From NCBI RefSeq assembly GCF_021044825.1, contig NZ_JAJNOC010000001.1, positions 1,426,001-1,490,000 on the forward strand: a stretch of DNA of 64,000 bases, given 5' to 3'. The position numbers and the translations under genes were made by a program. Shown here one piece after another: positions 7,959 to 15,997 of this stretch (the first letter of the stretch is position 1; the number at the start of each line of letters is the position of its first letter). This DNA is from Massilia phyllostachyos (GTDB taxonomy: Bacteria > Pseudomonadota > Gammaproteobacteria > Burkholderiales > Burkholderiaceae_D). Below the pieces are notes generated by a model. It made no database searches and was not told the origin of the DNA. It saw nothing but the letters and a program-made list of their open reading frames with translations.

Positions 7959-8429
7959 TCAGGGCTGGCTCCTCAGAAATTCCAGCACTTCGGCCACGTG
8001 GTCGTTGACTTTCACGCCACGCCATTCTTTCACCAATCGGCCTTGAGCGTCAATGATAAACGTACTGCGCTCAATCCCGCGCACTTGTTTGCCATACATG
8101 TTTTTCATCTTCATGACAGCGAACTGATTGCAGACTTTTTCTTCCGGATCAGAGATCAATTCGAAGGGCAGGCCGAGCTTGCCCTTGAAGTTCTCGTGCG
8201 AGCGCAGGGAGTCGCGGCTGATGCCGTAGATCTCGGCGCCCAGGGCCTGGATCTCCGGATAGGCTTCGCGGAAGGCGATGCTCTCGGTGGTGCAGCCGGG
8301 CGTGTTGTCCTTGGGGTAGAAATACAGCACGGTGTACTTCGCCGGCCGGCCGGCCAGTTCGAAGGTCTGCTCGCCGGTCATGGGCGCGGAAAAATTGTCG
8401 ACGGGTGCGGCGGTGAGGCTTTCGGCCAC
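7959..8429 (-). CDS. bcp: Thiol peroxidase, Bcp/PrxQ type
   Basis: 156 residues from a GTG start at 8429. I prefer it to the ATG at 8450 because AGGAG lies eight bases before the GTG, whereas nothing resembling a ribosome site precedes the ATG. The peroxidatic site is PKDNTPGCTTES with Cys46; the only other cysteine near the core is Cys100, so the resolving cysteine in the usual five-residue position is absent, as in many PrxQ proteins. Reduces hydroperoxides with thioredoxin in the cytoplasm. Monocistronic; divergent from the PEP-CTERM gene. Confidence 0.92.
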   Translation of the reverse strand: MAESLTAAPVDNFSAPMTGEQTFELAGRPAKYTVLYFYPKDNTPGCTTESIAFREAYPEIQALGAEIYGISRDSLRSHENFKGKLGLPFELISDPEEKVCNQFAVMKMKNMYGKQVRGIERSTFIIDAQGRLVKEWRGVKVNDHVAEVLEFLRSQP

Positions 8430-8756
8430 GGGGTTCTCCTGGCGGGTCATGGCGGCATTGCTGCCGGGTTCCTGGCGGGGCAGGGACGAATACCGGAATG
8501 ATAATCGGCGCTGTGCTCCCTCGCTAGTTCTGTATGGACGGATTGTTGGCAGGAAAGGTGAGGTAATGTTTCAAAATTTCAAGATATCAAGTTGAAATTA
8601 TTTCTTGCATTGCGAGATTGGTCGTCCCCGGTGTCGACATTTTTTACAGTTCGAACGGGGCACCGAACTAAAGTACTGTTTTAAATAACAATTTCAAACT
8701 GGCATGAAAGTTGCTTTTAGAGATTGTAAATTGCAATCCATTATTAAAGGACTCCC
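8430..8756. other. Divergent intergenic region bcp / PEP-CTERM gene
   Basis: Contains no convincing gene. The left part should carry the bcp promoter. The right part turns AT-rich and holds the sigma-54 promoter at 8700-8715. Confidence 0.6.
8700..8715 (+). promoter_or_regulatory. Sigma-54 (-24/-12) promoter of the PEP-CTERM gene
   Basis: TGGCATGAAAGTTGCT has GG at 8701-8702 and GC at 8713-8714, exactly ten bases between, as RpoN promoters require. It lies about 40 bases before the ATG. The same arrangement is found before the other two PEP-CTERM genes of this window. Confidence 0.85.
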
Positions 8757-9383
8757 ATGCGTACCATCCGTAACCTCATCGTCGCCGCCGGCCTCGCCCT
8801 GGCCGCCGTTCCGGCATTCGCCGAATACGTGAATATCTACGATAAAGTCGAGGGCAAGGGTCCGCTTGGCCAGCAGTGGACCGGCAGCTGGGCAGAGGGC
8901 TGGAACCGCTACGAGTGGGCCAGCGACGTAACCATCGCGCGCAATACGCTGTCCTACGACTACCTGTCGGGCGGCGGAGCCTGGGGTACGCCGACCCAGA
9001 CCTATGTATTCGGCACGACGGCGGCCAAGGCCGGCGAACTGAAGCTGAACATCGATCTGGTCTCGAACGCCGAATGGCCGGGCCTGGCAAACGCCATGTA
9101 CATCTGGCAGGGCGACATCGGCAACAAGGTTTTGCTGGCGGGCGTACCCGGCGGCGACGCCGTCTCGATCACCTACACCGTGAACCTGAGCCTGGGCGAG
9201 GCATGGGGCTTCATGGCCGTCGGCGGCAGCATGGACGAGAACAACTACAGCTACACCGGCCCGCTGTTCGGTTCCTTCATCGTGACGGATCCGTCGGCAA
9301 GCGGCGATGTGCCGGAACCGGCTTCGCTGGCGCTGCTGGGCCTGGGCCTGCTGGGCTTTGCCGCAGCCCGCCGCAAGGCTTGA
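8757..9383 (+). CDS. PEP-CTERM sorting-domain exported protein 1
   Basis: 208 residues. It has a signal peptide (MRTIRNLIVAAGLALAAVPA, cleavage after AFA near residue 21), an exported middle part rich in Trp, Tyr and Gly with no recognised enzyme domain, and the C-terminal sorting signal: VPEPASLAL, a hydrophobic helix, then AAARRKA. PEP-CTERM tails are cut by an exosortase (EpsH/XrtA type) and such proteins are usually tied to exopolysaccharide or floc matrix. A sigma-54 promoter lies just upstream. No exosortase gene is in the window, so processing happens through genes elsewhere. Confidence 0.92.
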   Translation: MRTIRNLIVAAGLALAAVPAFAEYVNIYDKVEGKGPLGQQWTGSWAEGWNRYEWASDVTIARNTLSYDYLSGGGAWGTPTQTYVFGTTAAKAGELKLNIDLVSNAEWPGLANAMYIWQGDIGNKVLLAGVPGGDAVSITYTVNLSLGEAWGFMAVGGSMDENNYSYTGPLFGSFIVTDPSASGDVPEPASLALLGLGLLGFAAARRKA

Positions 9384-9428
9384 AGATGTCTTCGCGGCGC
9401 CTCCCGGGCGCCGCTCCTGCAGGCCCGC

Positions 9429-9803
9429 TCAGCTGCGGGCCAGCAGCACCACGCCCAGCATGATCACGCCGATGCCGAGCAGGCGTTGCAGCGAGATCGC
9501 TTCTCCCAGAAACATCCAGGCGCCGACCGCGCCGATCACATAGCCCAGCGACAGCATCGGGTAAGCCACCGTCACGTCGGTGCGCGACAGGCCCATGATC
9601 CAGACCACCAGCGAAACCACGTAGCACAGCATGCCGGCCATGATCGGCCATTGGGTGGCGACCTTCAGTCCGGTCGCGAACCAGTTGTCGCGGGTGAGGT
9701 GGATGGCGCCGCCGAGGGCGTTGGTGCCGGCCTTGAGCAGGAGCTGGGCGGCGGCGTTCAGGATGACGCCGGTGATGATGAAGGCAAATGCCGCGGGACT
9801 CAT
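9429..9803 (-). CDS. Small EamA/SMR-type membrane transporter (ArnE-like)
   Basis: 124 residues with four membrane helices. LNAAAQLLLKAG near the N-terminus matches the conserved first helix of SMR/EamA half-transporters, followed by TVAYPMLSLGYVIGA and the last helix GIGVIMLGVVLLA. Such proteins act as dimers and carry lipid-linked sugars or small metabolites. The ATG at 9803 overlaps the stop of the upstream Mth938-like gene in an ATGA, so the two are translated together. Substrate not determinable. Confidence 0.82.
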   Translation of the reverse strand: MSPAAFAFIITGVILNAAAQLLLKAGTNALGGAIHLTRDNWFATGLKVATQWPIMAGMLCYVVSLVVWIMGLSRTDVTVAYPMLSLGYVIGAVGAWMFLGEAISLQRLLGIGVIMLGVVLLARS

Positions 9804-10186
9804 GCCCCGGCGCCGTCGTCGATGATCAGGGCCAGCGTGACCTTGCGTCCTTCGCCCATCAGCACGTTATAGGTGCGGCAGGCGGCCTGGCTGTCCATGC
9901 TTTCGACGCCGACGTGCATGGCGGAGAGGCTGGCGACCAGCTTCGGGTGCACGAAGCGCTGGCGCGCGCCGGTGCCGAGCACCACGACGTCGGGCTTGTC
10001 GGCGGCGATCTGTTCGAAGTGGGCGGCGCTCAGGTCTTCGAAGCGCGTCACCGGCCAGGGCCGCGGCGCCACCTCGGGCATGACGATCAGGCTGAAGTTG
10101 AAGCGCTGGGCATTGATCTCGACCCCGCCGGCGTCGTAGCCGGTGACGGTCTGGTACTTCTCGTTATTGTCGGAATGGAGCTTCAT
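9800..10186 (-). CDS. Mth938-like domain protein (DUF498)
   Basis: 128 residues. VVVLGTGARQRFVHP followed by VGVESMDSQAACRTYNVLM is the signature of the Mth938/DUF498 family (human AAMDC and NDUFAF3 relatives). The family has a conserved fold but no defined reaction in bacteria. First gene of a two-gene minus-strand unit with the EamA-type transporter, overlapping it by four bases. Divergent from alaA. Confidence 0.87.
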   Translation of the reverse strand: MKLHSDNNEKYQTVTGYDAGGVEINAQRFNFSLIVMPEVAPRPWPVTRFEDLSAAHFEQIAADKPDVVVLGTGARQRFVHPKLVASLSAMHVGVESMDSQAACRTYNVLMGEGRKVTLALIIDDGAGA

Positions 10187-10313
10187 GGTGGCGGATCCGG
10201 TTGCTTTCTGTAAGGGACATTGTACCCGGAGAGGCGAGGTTGCTTAAATCGGGCGGTTTCGGCAGAATGGTATTTTTCGCACTGCAACAAAGCGCCCACC
10301 GAGCTGGAGACAC

Positions 10314-11540
10314 ATGCGACCGATCCTGAAATCGAACAAGCTGGACGATGTTTGCTACGAAATCCGTGGCCCGGCGCTGGAAAAGGCCCGTCAGATGGAA
10401 GACGACGGCCAGAAGATCATCAAGCTCAATATCGGCAACCTGGCCGTATTCGGTTTCGACCCGCCCGACGAGATCGTGCACGACATGATCCGCAATATGC
10501 ATGGCGCGGCCGGCTACACCGATTCCAAGGGCATGTTCGCGCCGCGCAAGGCCGTCATGCACTACACGCAAGGCAAGAACATCGCCGGCGTCGGCATCGA
10601 CGACATTTACCTGGGTAATGGCGCGTCTGAACTGATCGTCATGGCGATGCAGGGCCTGCTGAACAACGGCGACGAGGTGCTGGTGCCGGCGCCCGACTAT
10701 CCGCTGTGGACCGCGGCGGTCAGCCTGGCGGGCGGCAACCCGGTGCACTACGTCTGCGACGAGCAGAGCGGCTGGCTGCCGGACATCGAGGACATGCGCA
10801 AGAAGATCACGCCGAACACGCGCGCGATCGTCGTCATCAATCCGAACAACCCGACCGGCGCCCTGTACCACCGCGAGGTGCTGCTCGAGATCGTCGAGCT
10901 GGCGCGCCAGCATGGCCTGATCATCTACGCCGACGAAATCTACGACAAGACCTTGTACGACGGCGAGGAGCACGTCTCGATCGCCTCGCTGGCCGACGAC
11001 GTGCTGTTCCTGACCCTGAACGGCCTCTCCAAGAACTACCGTTCCTGCGGCTACCGCGCCGGCTGGATGGTGGTGTCGGGCGAAAAGCGCCATGCCAAGG
11101 GCTATATCGAGGGCCTGAACATGCTGGCCTCGATGCGCCTGTGCGCCAATGCGCCGGGCCAGTACGCGATCCAGACCGCGCTGGGCGGCTACCAGAGCAT
11201 CGCCGACCTGGTCGGCCCGGGCGGTCGCCTGCTCAAGCAGCGTGACCTGGCCCATAAACTATTGACTGATATTCCGGGCGTGACCTGCGTGAAGCCAAAA
11301 GCTGCGCTGTACATGTTCCCGCGCCTCGATCCGAAGATGTACCCGATCACGGACGACCAGCAGTTCATCTGCGAACTGCTGTCCGAGGAAAAAGTGCTGC
11401 TGGTGCAAGGCACCGGCTTCAACTGGATCAGCCCGGACCATTTCCGGCTGGTCTTCCTGCCCAACTCCGACGACCTCACAGACGCCTGTGGTCGTATCGC
11501 GCGTTTCCTCGACGGCTACCGACGACGCCACGCGCGCTGA
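10314..11540 (+). CDS. alaA: Alanine aminotransferase, AlaA type
   Basis: 408 residues, a fold-type I PLP aminotransferase closely similar to E. coli AlaA throughout (opening ILKSNKLDDVCYEIRGPALE; NPNNPTGALY; ADEIYDKTLYD). Lys240 in NGLSKNYRSCGYRAGWM is the PLP Schiff-base residue. It makes alanine from pyruvate and glutamate in the cytoplasm. The start at 10314 has GGAG five bases upstream. It is followed after 24 bases by hom, a pairing conserved in Burkholderiales, so the two are probably co-transcribed. Confidence 0.94.
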   Translation: MRPILKSNKLDDVCYEIRGPALEKARQMEDDGQKIIKLNIGNLAVFGFDPPDEIVHDMIRNMHGAAGYTDSKGMFAPRKAVMHYTQGKNIAGVGIDDIYLGNGASELIVMAMQGLLNNGDEVLVPAPDYPLWTAAVSLAGGNPVHYVCDEQSGWLPDIEDMRKKITPNTRAIVVINPNNPTGALYHREVLLEIVELARQHGLIIYADEIYDKTLYDGEEHVSIASLADDVLFLTLNGLSKNYRSCGYRAGWMVVSGEKRHAKGYIEGLNMLASMRLCANAPGQYAIQTALGGYQSIADLVGPGGRLLKQRDLAHKLLTDIPGVTCVKPKAALYMFPRLDPKMYPITDDQQFICELLSEEKVLLVQGTGFNWISPDHFRLVFLPNSDDLTDACGRIARFLDGYRRRHAR

Positions 11541-11564
11541 CATCACGTATACAACGGATAACTC

Positions 11565-12884
11565 ATGAAACCCATCAAAGTAGGCCTCCTGGGCGTCGGC
11601 ACCGTCGGCGCCGGCACCTTCAACGTTCTTCAGCGCAACCAGGAGGAGATCCGCCGCCGCGCCGGCCGCGGTATCGAGATTACGATGGTGGCCGCCCGCA
11701 ACCTGGACAAGGCGCGTGCCGTGGTCGGCGCCGGGGTGGAAGTGACCGGCGATCCCTTTGCGGTGGTGAACAATCCGGACATCGATATCGTCGTGGAATT
11801 GATCGGTGGCTACGAGCTGCCGCGCAGTCTCGTGCTGCAAGCAATAGCCAACGGCAAGCATGTCGTCACCGCCAACAAGGCGCTGCTGGCGCTGCACGGC
11901 AACGAGATCTTCGCCGCCGCCCAGGACAAGGGCGTCACGGTCGCCTTCGAGGCGGCGGTGGCCGGCGGCGTGCCGATCATCAAGGCGCTGCGCGAAGGCC
12001 TGACCGCCAACCGCATCGCGTCGGTAGCCGGCATCATCAACGGCACCACCAATTTCATCCTGTCCGAGATGCGCGAAAAGGGTCTGGACTTCGCCACGGT
12101 CCTGAAGCAGGCCCAGGAACTGGGCTACGCCGAGGCCGACCCGACCTTCGACATCGAAGGCGTGGACGCGGCGCACAAGCTGACCATCATGTCGGCGATC
12201 GCTTTCGGCATCCCGGTGCAGTTCGACAAGGCCTATATCGAAGGCATCAGCCAACTGCAGGCGCGCGACATCCGCTACGCCGAGCAGCTCGGCTACCGCA
12301 TCAAGCTGCTGGGCATCACCCGCCGTACGCAGACCGAGTCCGGCGAGGGCATCGAGCTGCGCGTGCACCCGACCCTGATTCCGGCCTCGCGCCTGATCGC
12401 CAACGTCGAAGGCGCGATGAACGCGGTGCTGGTGCAGGCCGACGCGGTCGGCGCCTCGCTCTACTACGGCAAGGGCGCCGGCGCCGAGCCGACCGCCTCG
12501 AGCGTGATCGCCGACCTGGTCGACGTCACCCGCCTGGCCACGGTCGACCCCTACTGCCGCGTGCCGCACCTGGCCTTCCAGCCGAACCAGATGACCGACG
12601 TCGCCATCGTGCCGATGGCCGAGATCACGACCAGCTACTACCTGCGCGTCTACGTGAAGGACCAGCTCGGCGTGATGGCCGACCTGACCCGCATCCTGGC
12701 CGACGCCGGCATCTCGATCGACGCCGTACTGCAGAAAGAACCGGGCAACCAGGTCAACCTCGACATCATCATGCTCACCCACCAGACCCGCGAAAAAAAC
12801 ATCGATGCGGCGATCGCGAAGATCGAAACGCTGCCGGCGGTGATCGGCAAGGTGACGCGCATCCGTCTCGAGACGCTGAGCTGA
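11565..12884 (+). CDS. hom: Homoserine dehydrogenase
   Basis: 439 residues. The N-terminal NAD(P)-binding motif GLLGVGTVGAGT is at 7-18, the catalytic domain contains GGVPIIKALREGLTANRI and GIINGTTNFIL, and the C-terminal ACT domain runs from about 358 (YYLRVYVKDQLGVMADLTRIL), giving threonine feedback control. It converts aspartate semialdehyde to homoserine. In many relatives thrC follows directly; here a terminator follows instead, so threonine synthase must be encoded elsewhere. Confidence 0.95.
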   Translation: MKPIKVGLLGVGTVGAGTFNVLQRNQEEIRRRAGRGIEITMVAARNLDKARAVVGAGVEVTGDPFAVVNNPDIDIVVELIGGYELPRSLVLQAIANGKHVVTANKALLALHGNEIFAAAQDKGVTVAFEAAVAGGVPIIKALREGLTANRIASVAGIINGTTNFILSEMREKGLDFATVLKQAQELGYAEADPTFDIEGVDAAHKLTIMSAIAFGIPVQFDKAYIEGISQLQARDIRYAEQLGYRIKLLGITRRTQTESGEGIELRVHPTLIPASRLIANVEGAMNAVLVQADAVGASLYYGKGAGAEPTASSVIADLVDVTRLATVDPYCRVPHLAFQPNQMTDVAIVPMAEITTSYYLRVYVKDQLGVMADLTRILADAGISIDAVLQKEPGNQVNLDIIMLTHQTREKNIDAAIAKIETLPAVIGKVTRIRLETLS

Positions 12885-12917
12885 GCTGGGTTCAACCGGG
12901 CGGCTTGCGGAAGTGGG

Positions 12918-12964
12918 AACGATTCGATTTCGGGACGCAGCTGTGCCCGGGACCGAATCGTTTT
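12918..12964 (+). terminator. Intrinsic terminator after hom
   Basis: AACGATTCG at 12918-12926 pairs with CGAATCGTT at 12954-12962, followed by Ts. The large loop contains a second small CGGG/CCCG hairpin. Confidence 0.7.
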
Positions 12965-12965
12965 G

Positions 12966-13148
12966 TCATGTCATCGAGATACCCATGGGCTGCGGACAAT
13001 AGCTTGGCAAGACCTCGCAGGACAGGGTGGCGGGCGCCTCGTCATCGTCGATGAAGGCGGAAGCGAGTGCCAGCATATCGTGTTCGATCTGGTCGAACAG
13101 CGCGGTCGTCACGCTGGCGTAGCAAAGGAGGAAGTCGGGAGAAGTCAT
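12966..13148 (-). CDS. Possible small hypothetical protein
   Basis: A 60-residue open frame starting MTSPDFLLCYASVTTALFDQ, with an acidic middle (FIDDDEAPA) and four cysteines. There is no clear ribosome site (only AGG at long spacing) and I recognise no family. It is listed because nothing else explains 12965-13406. Overlapping frames on both strands look worse. It may be non-coding. Confidence 0.3.
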   Translation of the reverse strand: MTSPDFLLCYASVTTALFDQIEHDMLALASAFIDDDEAPATLSCEVLPSYCPQPMGISMT

Positions 13149-13406
13149 CCGCGGATTCTACCTGCGCTGCGCTGCACAATTCATGCGTATGCGAGCACGT
13201 TTGCGCGGTTTCAACGGCGCTTCTTGATGCGACGGATTTACGCGGGACGCCGCTTGAACGAGGCTGCGGTCTATGCTTTTTACCCATTCGGTATCGCCAG
13301 CCGCGACTTTACGGTTTAGTATCTGCGACGCAAGAGTAAAGCAGAGCGGAACCCCCTTCGCGCTGTTGTAGATTACGGATTCCTTCTTTCAGACGAGCCT
13401 ACCTGC
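13149..13406. other. Intergenic stretch before the MFS-PlsC gene
   Basis: No gene is recognisable. It becomes more AT-rich toward the right end, where the promoter of the MFS-PlsC gene is expected; no clear -35/-10 pair was identified. Confidence 0.5.
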
Positions 13407-15293
13407 ATGAGCAAACCGAGCCAGTTTTCCCTGCTGACGCAACGCCGCTTCGGCCCGTTCTTCTGGACCCAGTTCTTCGGCGCCTTCAACGACAACCTGT
13501 TCAAGACCGCGCTGCTGGTCGCGCTGACCTTCGACACCGCCAACTGGACCGACGCCGACCCGGCGCTGATGAACAACCTGGTCGCCGGCCTGTTCATCCT
13601 GCCCTTCGTGCTGTTCTCGGCGACCGCCGGCCAGATCGCCGACAAGTTTGACAAGGGAAGCATGGCAAGGTTCGTCAAACTGCTCGAGATCGGCATCATG
13701 GCGGTGGCGGCGGTCGGCTGGCTGACCCACACACTGTGGATCCTGATCGCCGCCGTGGTCGGCATGGGTCTGCATTCGACCCTGTTCGGACCGGTCAAGT
13801 ACGCCTACCTGCCGCAGCAGCTGAAACCGGAAGAACTGGTCGGCGGCAATGGTGTGATCGAGATGGGCACCTTCGTCGGCATCCTGCTGGGCGAGGTGGT
13901 CGGCACCCTGCTGGTCGGCTATAAGCCGTGGGGCATCGAGCTGGTCGTCGGCGGCACCATCCTGTGCGCGCTGCTGGGGCTGGCGGCGAGCTGGCGCATC
14001 CCGGCCTCGCCGGCGCCGGTGCCGGACCTGAAGGTCAGCCTGAACCCCTTCGTGGAATCGGTGCGCAACCTGAAGTTCTCGAGCAAGAACCGCACGGTGT
14101 TCCTGTCGATGCTGGGCAACTCCTGGTTCTGGTTCTATGGCGCCCTGGTGCTGTCGCAATTCCCGCTGTATGCCAAGGATTACCTGCATGGCGACCACAG
14201 CGTCATCATGCTGTTGCTGACGGTGTTTTCGCTGGGCATCGGCGCCGGCTCGCTGCTGTGCGAACAACTGTCGGGCCACAAGGTCGAGATCGGCCTGGTG
14301 CCCTTCGGCGCGATCGGCCTGTCGGTGTTCGGCATCGACCTCTACTTCGCCAGCGTGGCGTACACGAACACCGCGACGGTCGGCGCCATGACCCTCGTCA
14401 CGCTGCCGGGCGTGTGGCGCATCATGATGGACCTGGTGCTGATCGGTGTGTTCGGCGGCCTGTTCATCGTGCCGCTGTTCGCCCTGATCCAAACCCGCTG
14501 CGACCCGCAGCACGTCTCGCGCACGATTGCCGGCATGAACATCCTGAATGCGATCTTCATGGTGGCGGCCGCGGGCGTGGCGATCGCACTGCTGGGGCAG
14601 GGTTTCACCATCCCTGAACTCTTCCTCATCACCGCGCTGCTGAACGCTTGCGTGGCGGTGTACATCTTCTCGCTGGTGCCGGAATTCCTGATCCGCTTCA
14701 TGGCCTGGATGCTCATCCACACCGGCTACCGCGTGCGCACCATCGACGCCGACCGCATTCCGGACGAGGGCCCGGCGGTGCTGGTCTGCAACCACGTGTC
14801 CTACGTCGATGCCCTGGTGATCGGCGCCGCCAGCCCGCGCCCCATCCGCTTCGTGATGGACCACCGCATCTTCAAGACGCCATTCCTGGGCTGGCTGTTC
14901 CGGGCGGCGAAAGCGATCCCGATCGCGCCGGCCAAGGACGACCCCTTCCTGATGGAGCGCGCCTTCGTCGACATCGCCGAGGCGCTGCATGAGGGCGAGC
15001 TGGTATGCATTTTCCCGGAGGGCAAGCTGACCCATACCGGCGAGATCAACGAGTTCCGCGGCGGTATCTCGAAAATCGTCGAGCGCAGCAAGGTGCCGGT
15101 GATCCCGATGGCGCTGAGCGGCCTGTGGGGCAGCGTGTTCACGCGCGACCCGTCGAACATCTTCGAGCGCTCGTTCGCGCGCGGCATCCGCTCGAAGCTG
15201 GCGCTGGCCGTCGGCGTGCCGGTGGCGCCTGAGTCGGCGTCGCCGGAGTATTTGCAGCAGCAGGTGCTGGCGCTGCGCGGGGACTGGAAGTAA
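13407..15293 (+). CDS. MFS transporter fused to a PlsC-type acyltransferase
   Basis: 628 residues. Residues 1 to about 425 are a twelve-helix MFS transporter of the LplT kind (lysophospholipid flippase), opening RFGPFFWTQFFGAFNDNLFKTALLV. Residues about 430-628 are a 1-acylglycerol-phosphate acyltransferase: the catalytic H-x4-D motif is NHVSYVD near 462 and the FPEG motif is IFPEGKLTHTGEI near 536. Together it would import lysophospholipid and re-acylate it at the inner membrane. E. coli does this with separate LplT and Aas; here the AMP-dependent acyl-ACP synthetase part of Aas is missing, so the acyl donor must come from another enzyme. Confidence 0.9.
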   Translation: MSKPSQFSLLTQRRFGPFFWTQFFGAFNDNLFKTALLVALTFDTANWTDADPALMNNLVAGLFILPFVLFSATAGQIADKFDKGSMARFVKLLEIGIMAVAAVGWLTHTLWILIAAVVGMGLHSTLFGPVKYAYLPQQLKPEELVGGNGVIEMGTFVGILLGEVVGTLLVGYKPWGIELVVGGTILCALLGLAASWRIPASPAPVPDLKVSLNPFVESVRNLKFSSKNRTVFLSMLGNSWFWFYGALVLSQFPLYAKDYLHGDHSVIMLLLTVFSLGIGAGSLLCEQLSGHKVEIGLVPFGAIGLSVFGIDLYFASVAYTNTATVGAMTLVTLPGVWRIMMDLVLIGVFGGLFIVPLFALIQTRCDPQHVSRTIAGMNILNAIFMVAAAGVAIALLGQGFTIPELFLITALLNACVAVYIFSLVPEFLIRFMAWMLIHTGYRVRTIDADRIPDEGPAVLVCNHVSYVDALVIGAASPRPIRFVMDHRIFKTPFLGWLFRAAKAIPIAPAKDDPFLMERAFVDIAEALHEGELVCIFPEGKLTHTGEINEFRGGISKIVERSKVPVIPMALSGLWGSVFTRDPSNIFERSFARGIRSKLALAVGVPVAPESASPEYLQQQVLALRGDWK

Positions 15294-15299
15294 GGTTTT

Positions 15300-15353
15300 G
15301 TGGGGTGGACCTGGGCGGCCCCGCGGTCCTCCGCCCACGCGTTCAAATCACGC
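15300..15353 (+). repeat. REP-like palindromic element, single copy
   Basis: It starts with a GTGGGGTGG head, continues with a GGGCGG / CCGCCC stem, and ends CGCGTTCAAATCACGC. The head and tail match the inverted pair at 44908-44989 (GTAGGGTG...CGCGTTCRAATCAC). It lies just after the MFS-PlsC stop, a usual place for REP elements. Confidence 0.6.
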
Positions 15354-15372
15354 CTCCCGGCCCGCTCCCTTC

Positions 15373-15612
15373 TCAAGCCCGATAAGTGGCATTCAGAAAC
15401 ACCAATGCGCCAGGAATCGCCGCAATACCGATGAGCATGGGCGCGAGCGCCACCAGGCGCCGCCCTGGTTTCATCCGAGGAAGATGCGCACTGGCTTGCT
15501 TGTACGACTTCCAGCCGAGGTAGATGGCGAGCGGACCGAAGACGAACAAGGGCAGCACCAGCCAGCTGGTCCAGACGGTAAGAAGAGAACACAGGAGAGA
15601 CAGGGCGGCCAT
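15373..15612 (-). CDS. Small two-helix membrane protein
   Basis: 79 residues from the ATG at 15612, with two hydrophobic segments (LVLPLFVFGPLAIYLGW and ALAPMLIGIAAIPGALVFL) separated by a basic loop (KSYKQASAHLPRMKPGRR). No family recognised and no strong ribosome site, so the start is uncertain; the frame extends 41 codons upstream into tRNA-proximal sequence that looks non-coding. Confidence 0.55.
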   Translation of the reverse strand: MAALSLLCSLLTVWTSWLVLPLFVFGPLAIYLGWKSYKQASAHLPRMKPGRRLVALAPMLIGIAAIPGALVFLNATYRA

Positions 15613-15772
15613 GTCGGTAACTGGAATCCGGACGGTAGAGGCGTCAGAATAGCATTCTCGCCGGTAGCGCGACCGTTCGACTTGTTTCGCCTGGCCGGCG
15701 ACTTCGCATGCGCCGACGCAAGAAAACATGCGCATTCACTAACAAAAGCCCGAGCTTTCCGCCGAGCTCTGT

Positions 15773-15778
15773 TATAAT
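15773..15778 (+). promoter_or_regulatory. -10 box of the tRNA-Pro promoter
   Basis: A perfect TATAAT 12 bases before the mature tRNA 5' end. The matching -35 near 15750 is weak. Confidence 0.6.
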
Positions 15779-15790
15779 TCCGGAGTTAGT

Positions 15791-15867
<77 letters not shown>

Positions 15868-15883
15868 ACAAAATCGATCACTG

Positions 15884-15908
15884 AGGCCAGCCGCGGAGCT
15901 GGCCTTTG
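15884..15908 (+). terminator. Intrinsic terminator of tRNA-Pro
   Basis: AGGCCAGC and GCTGGCCT form a stem with a six-base loop followed by TTTGT, 17 bases after the CCA end. Confidence 0.8.
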
Positions 15909-15997
15909 TCGTTAACAGCCGATTTCCAGAAATTGCCGCAGCTTCTGGAAAGGATGTACAGCCCCACACGGTAAGCGTGAGGCTGGATGAGGCAGGA

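Noticed and set aside
13389-15338. 649-codon open frame on the minus strand
   Set aside because: Antisense to the MFS-PlsC gene; low-complexity His/Gln/Arg composition.
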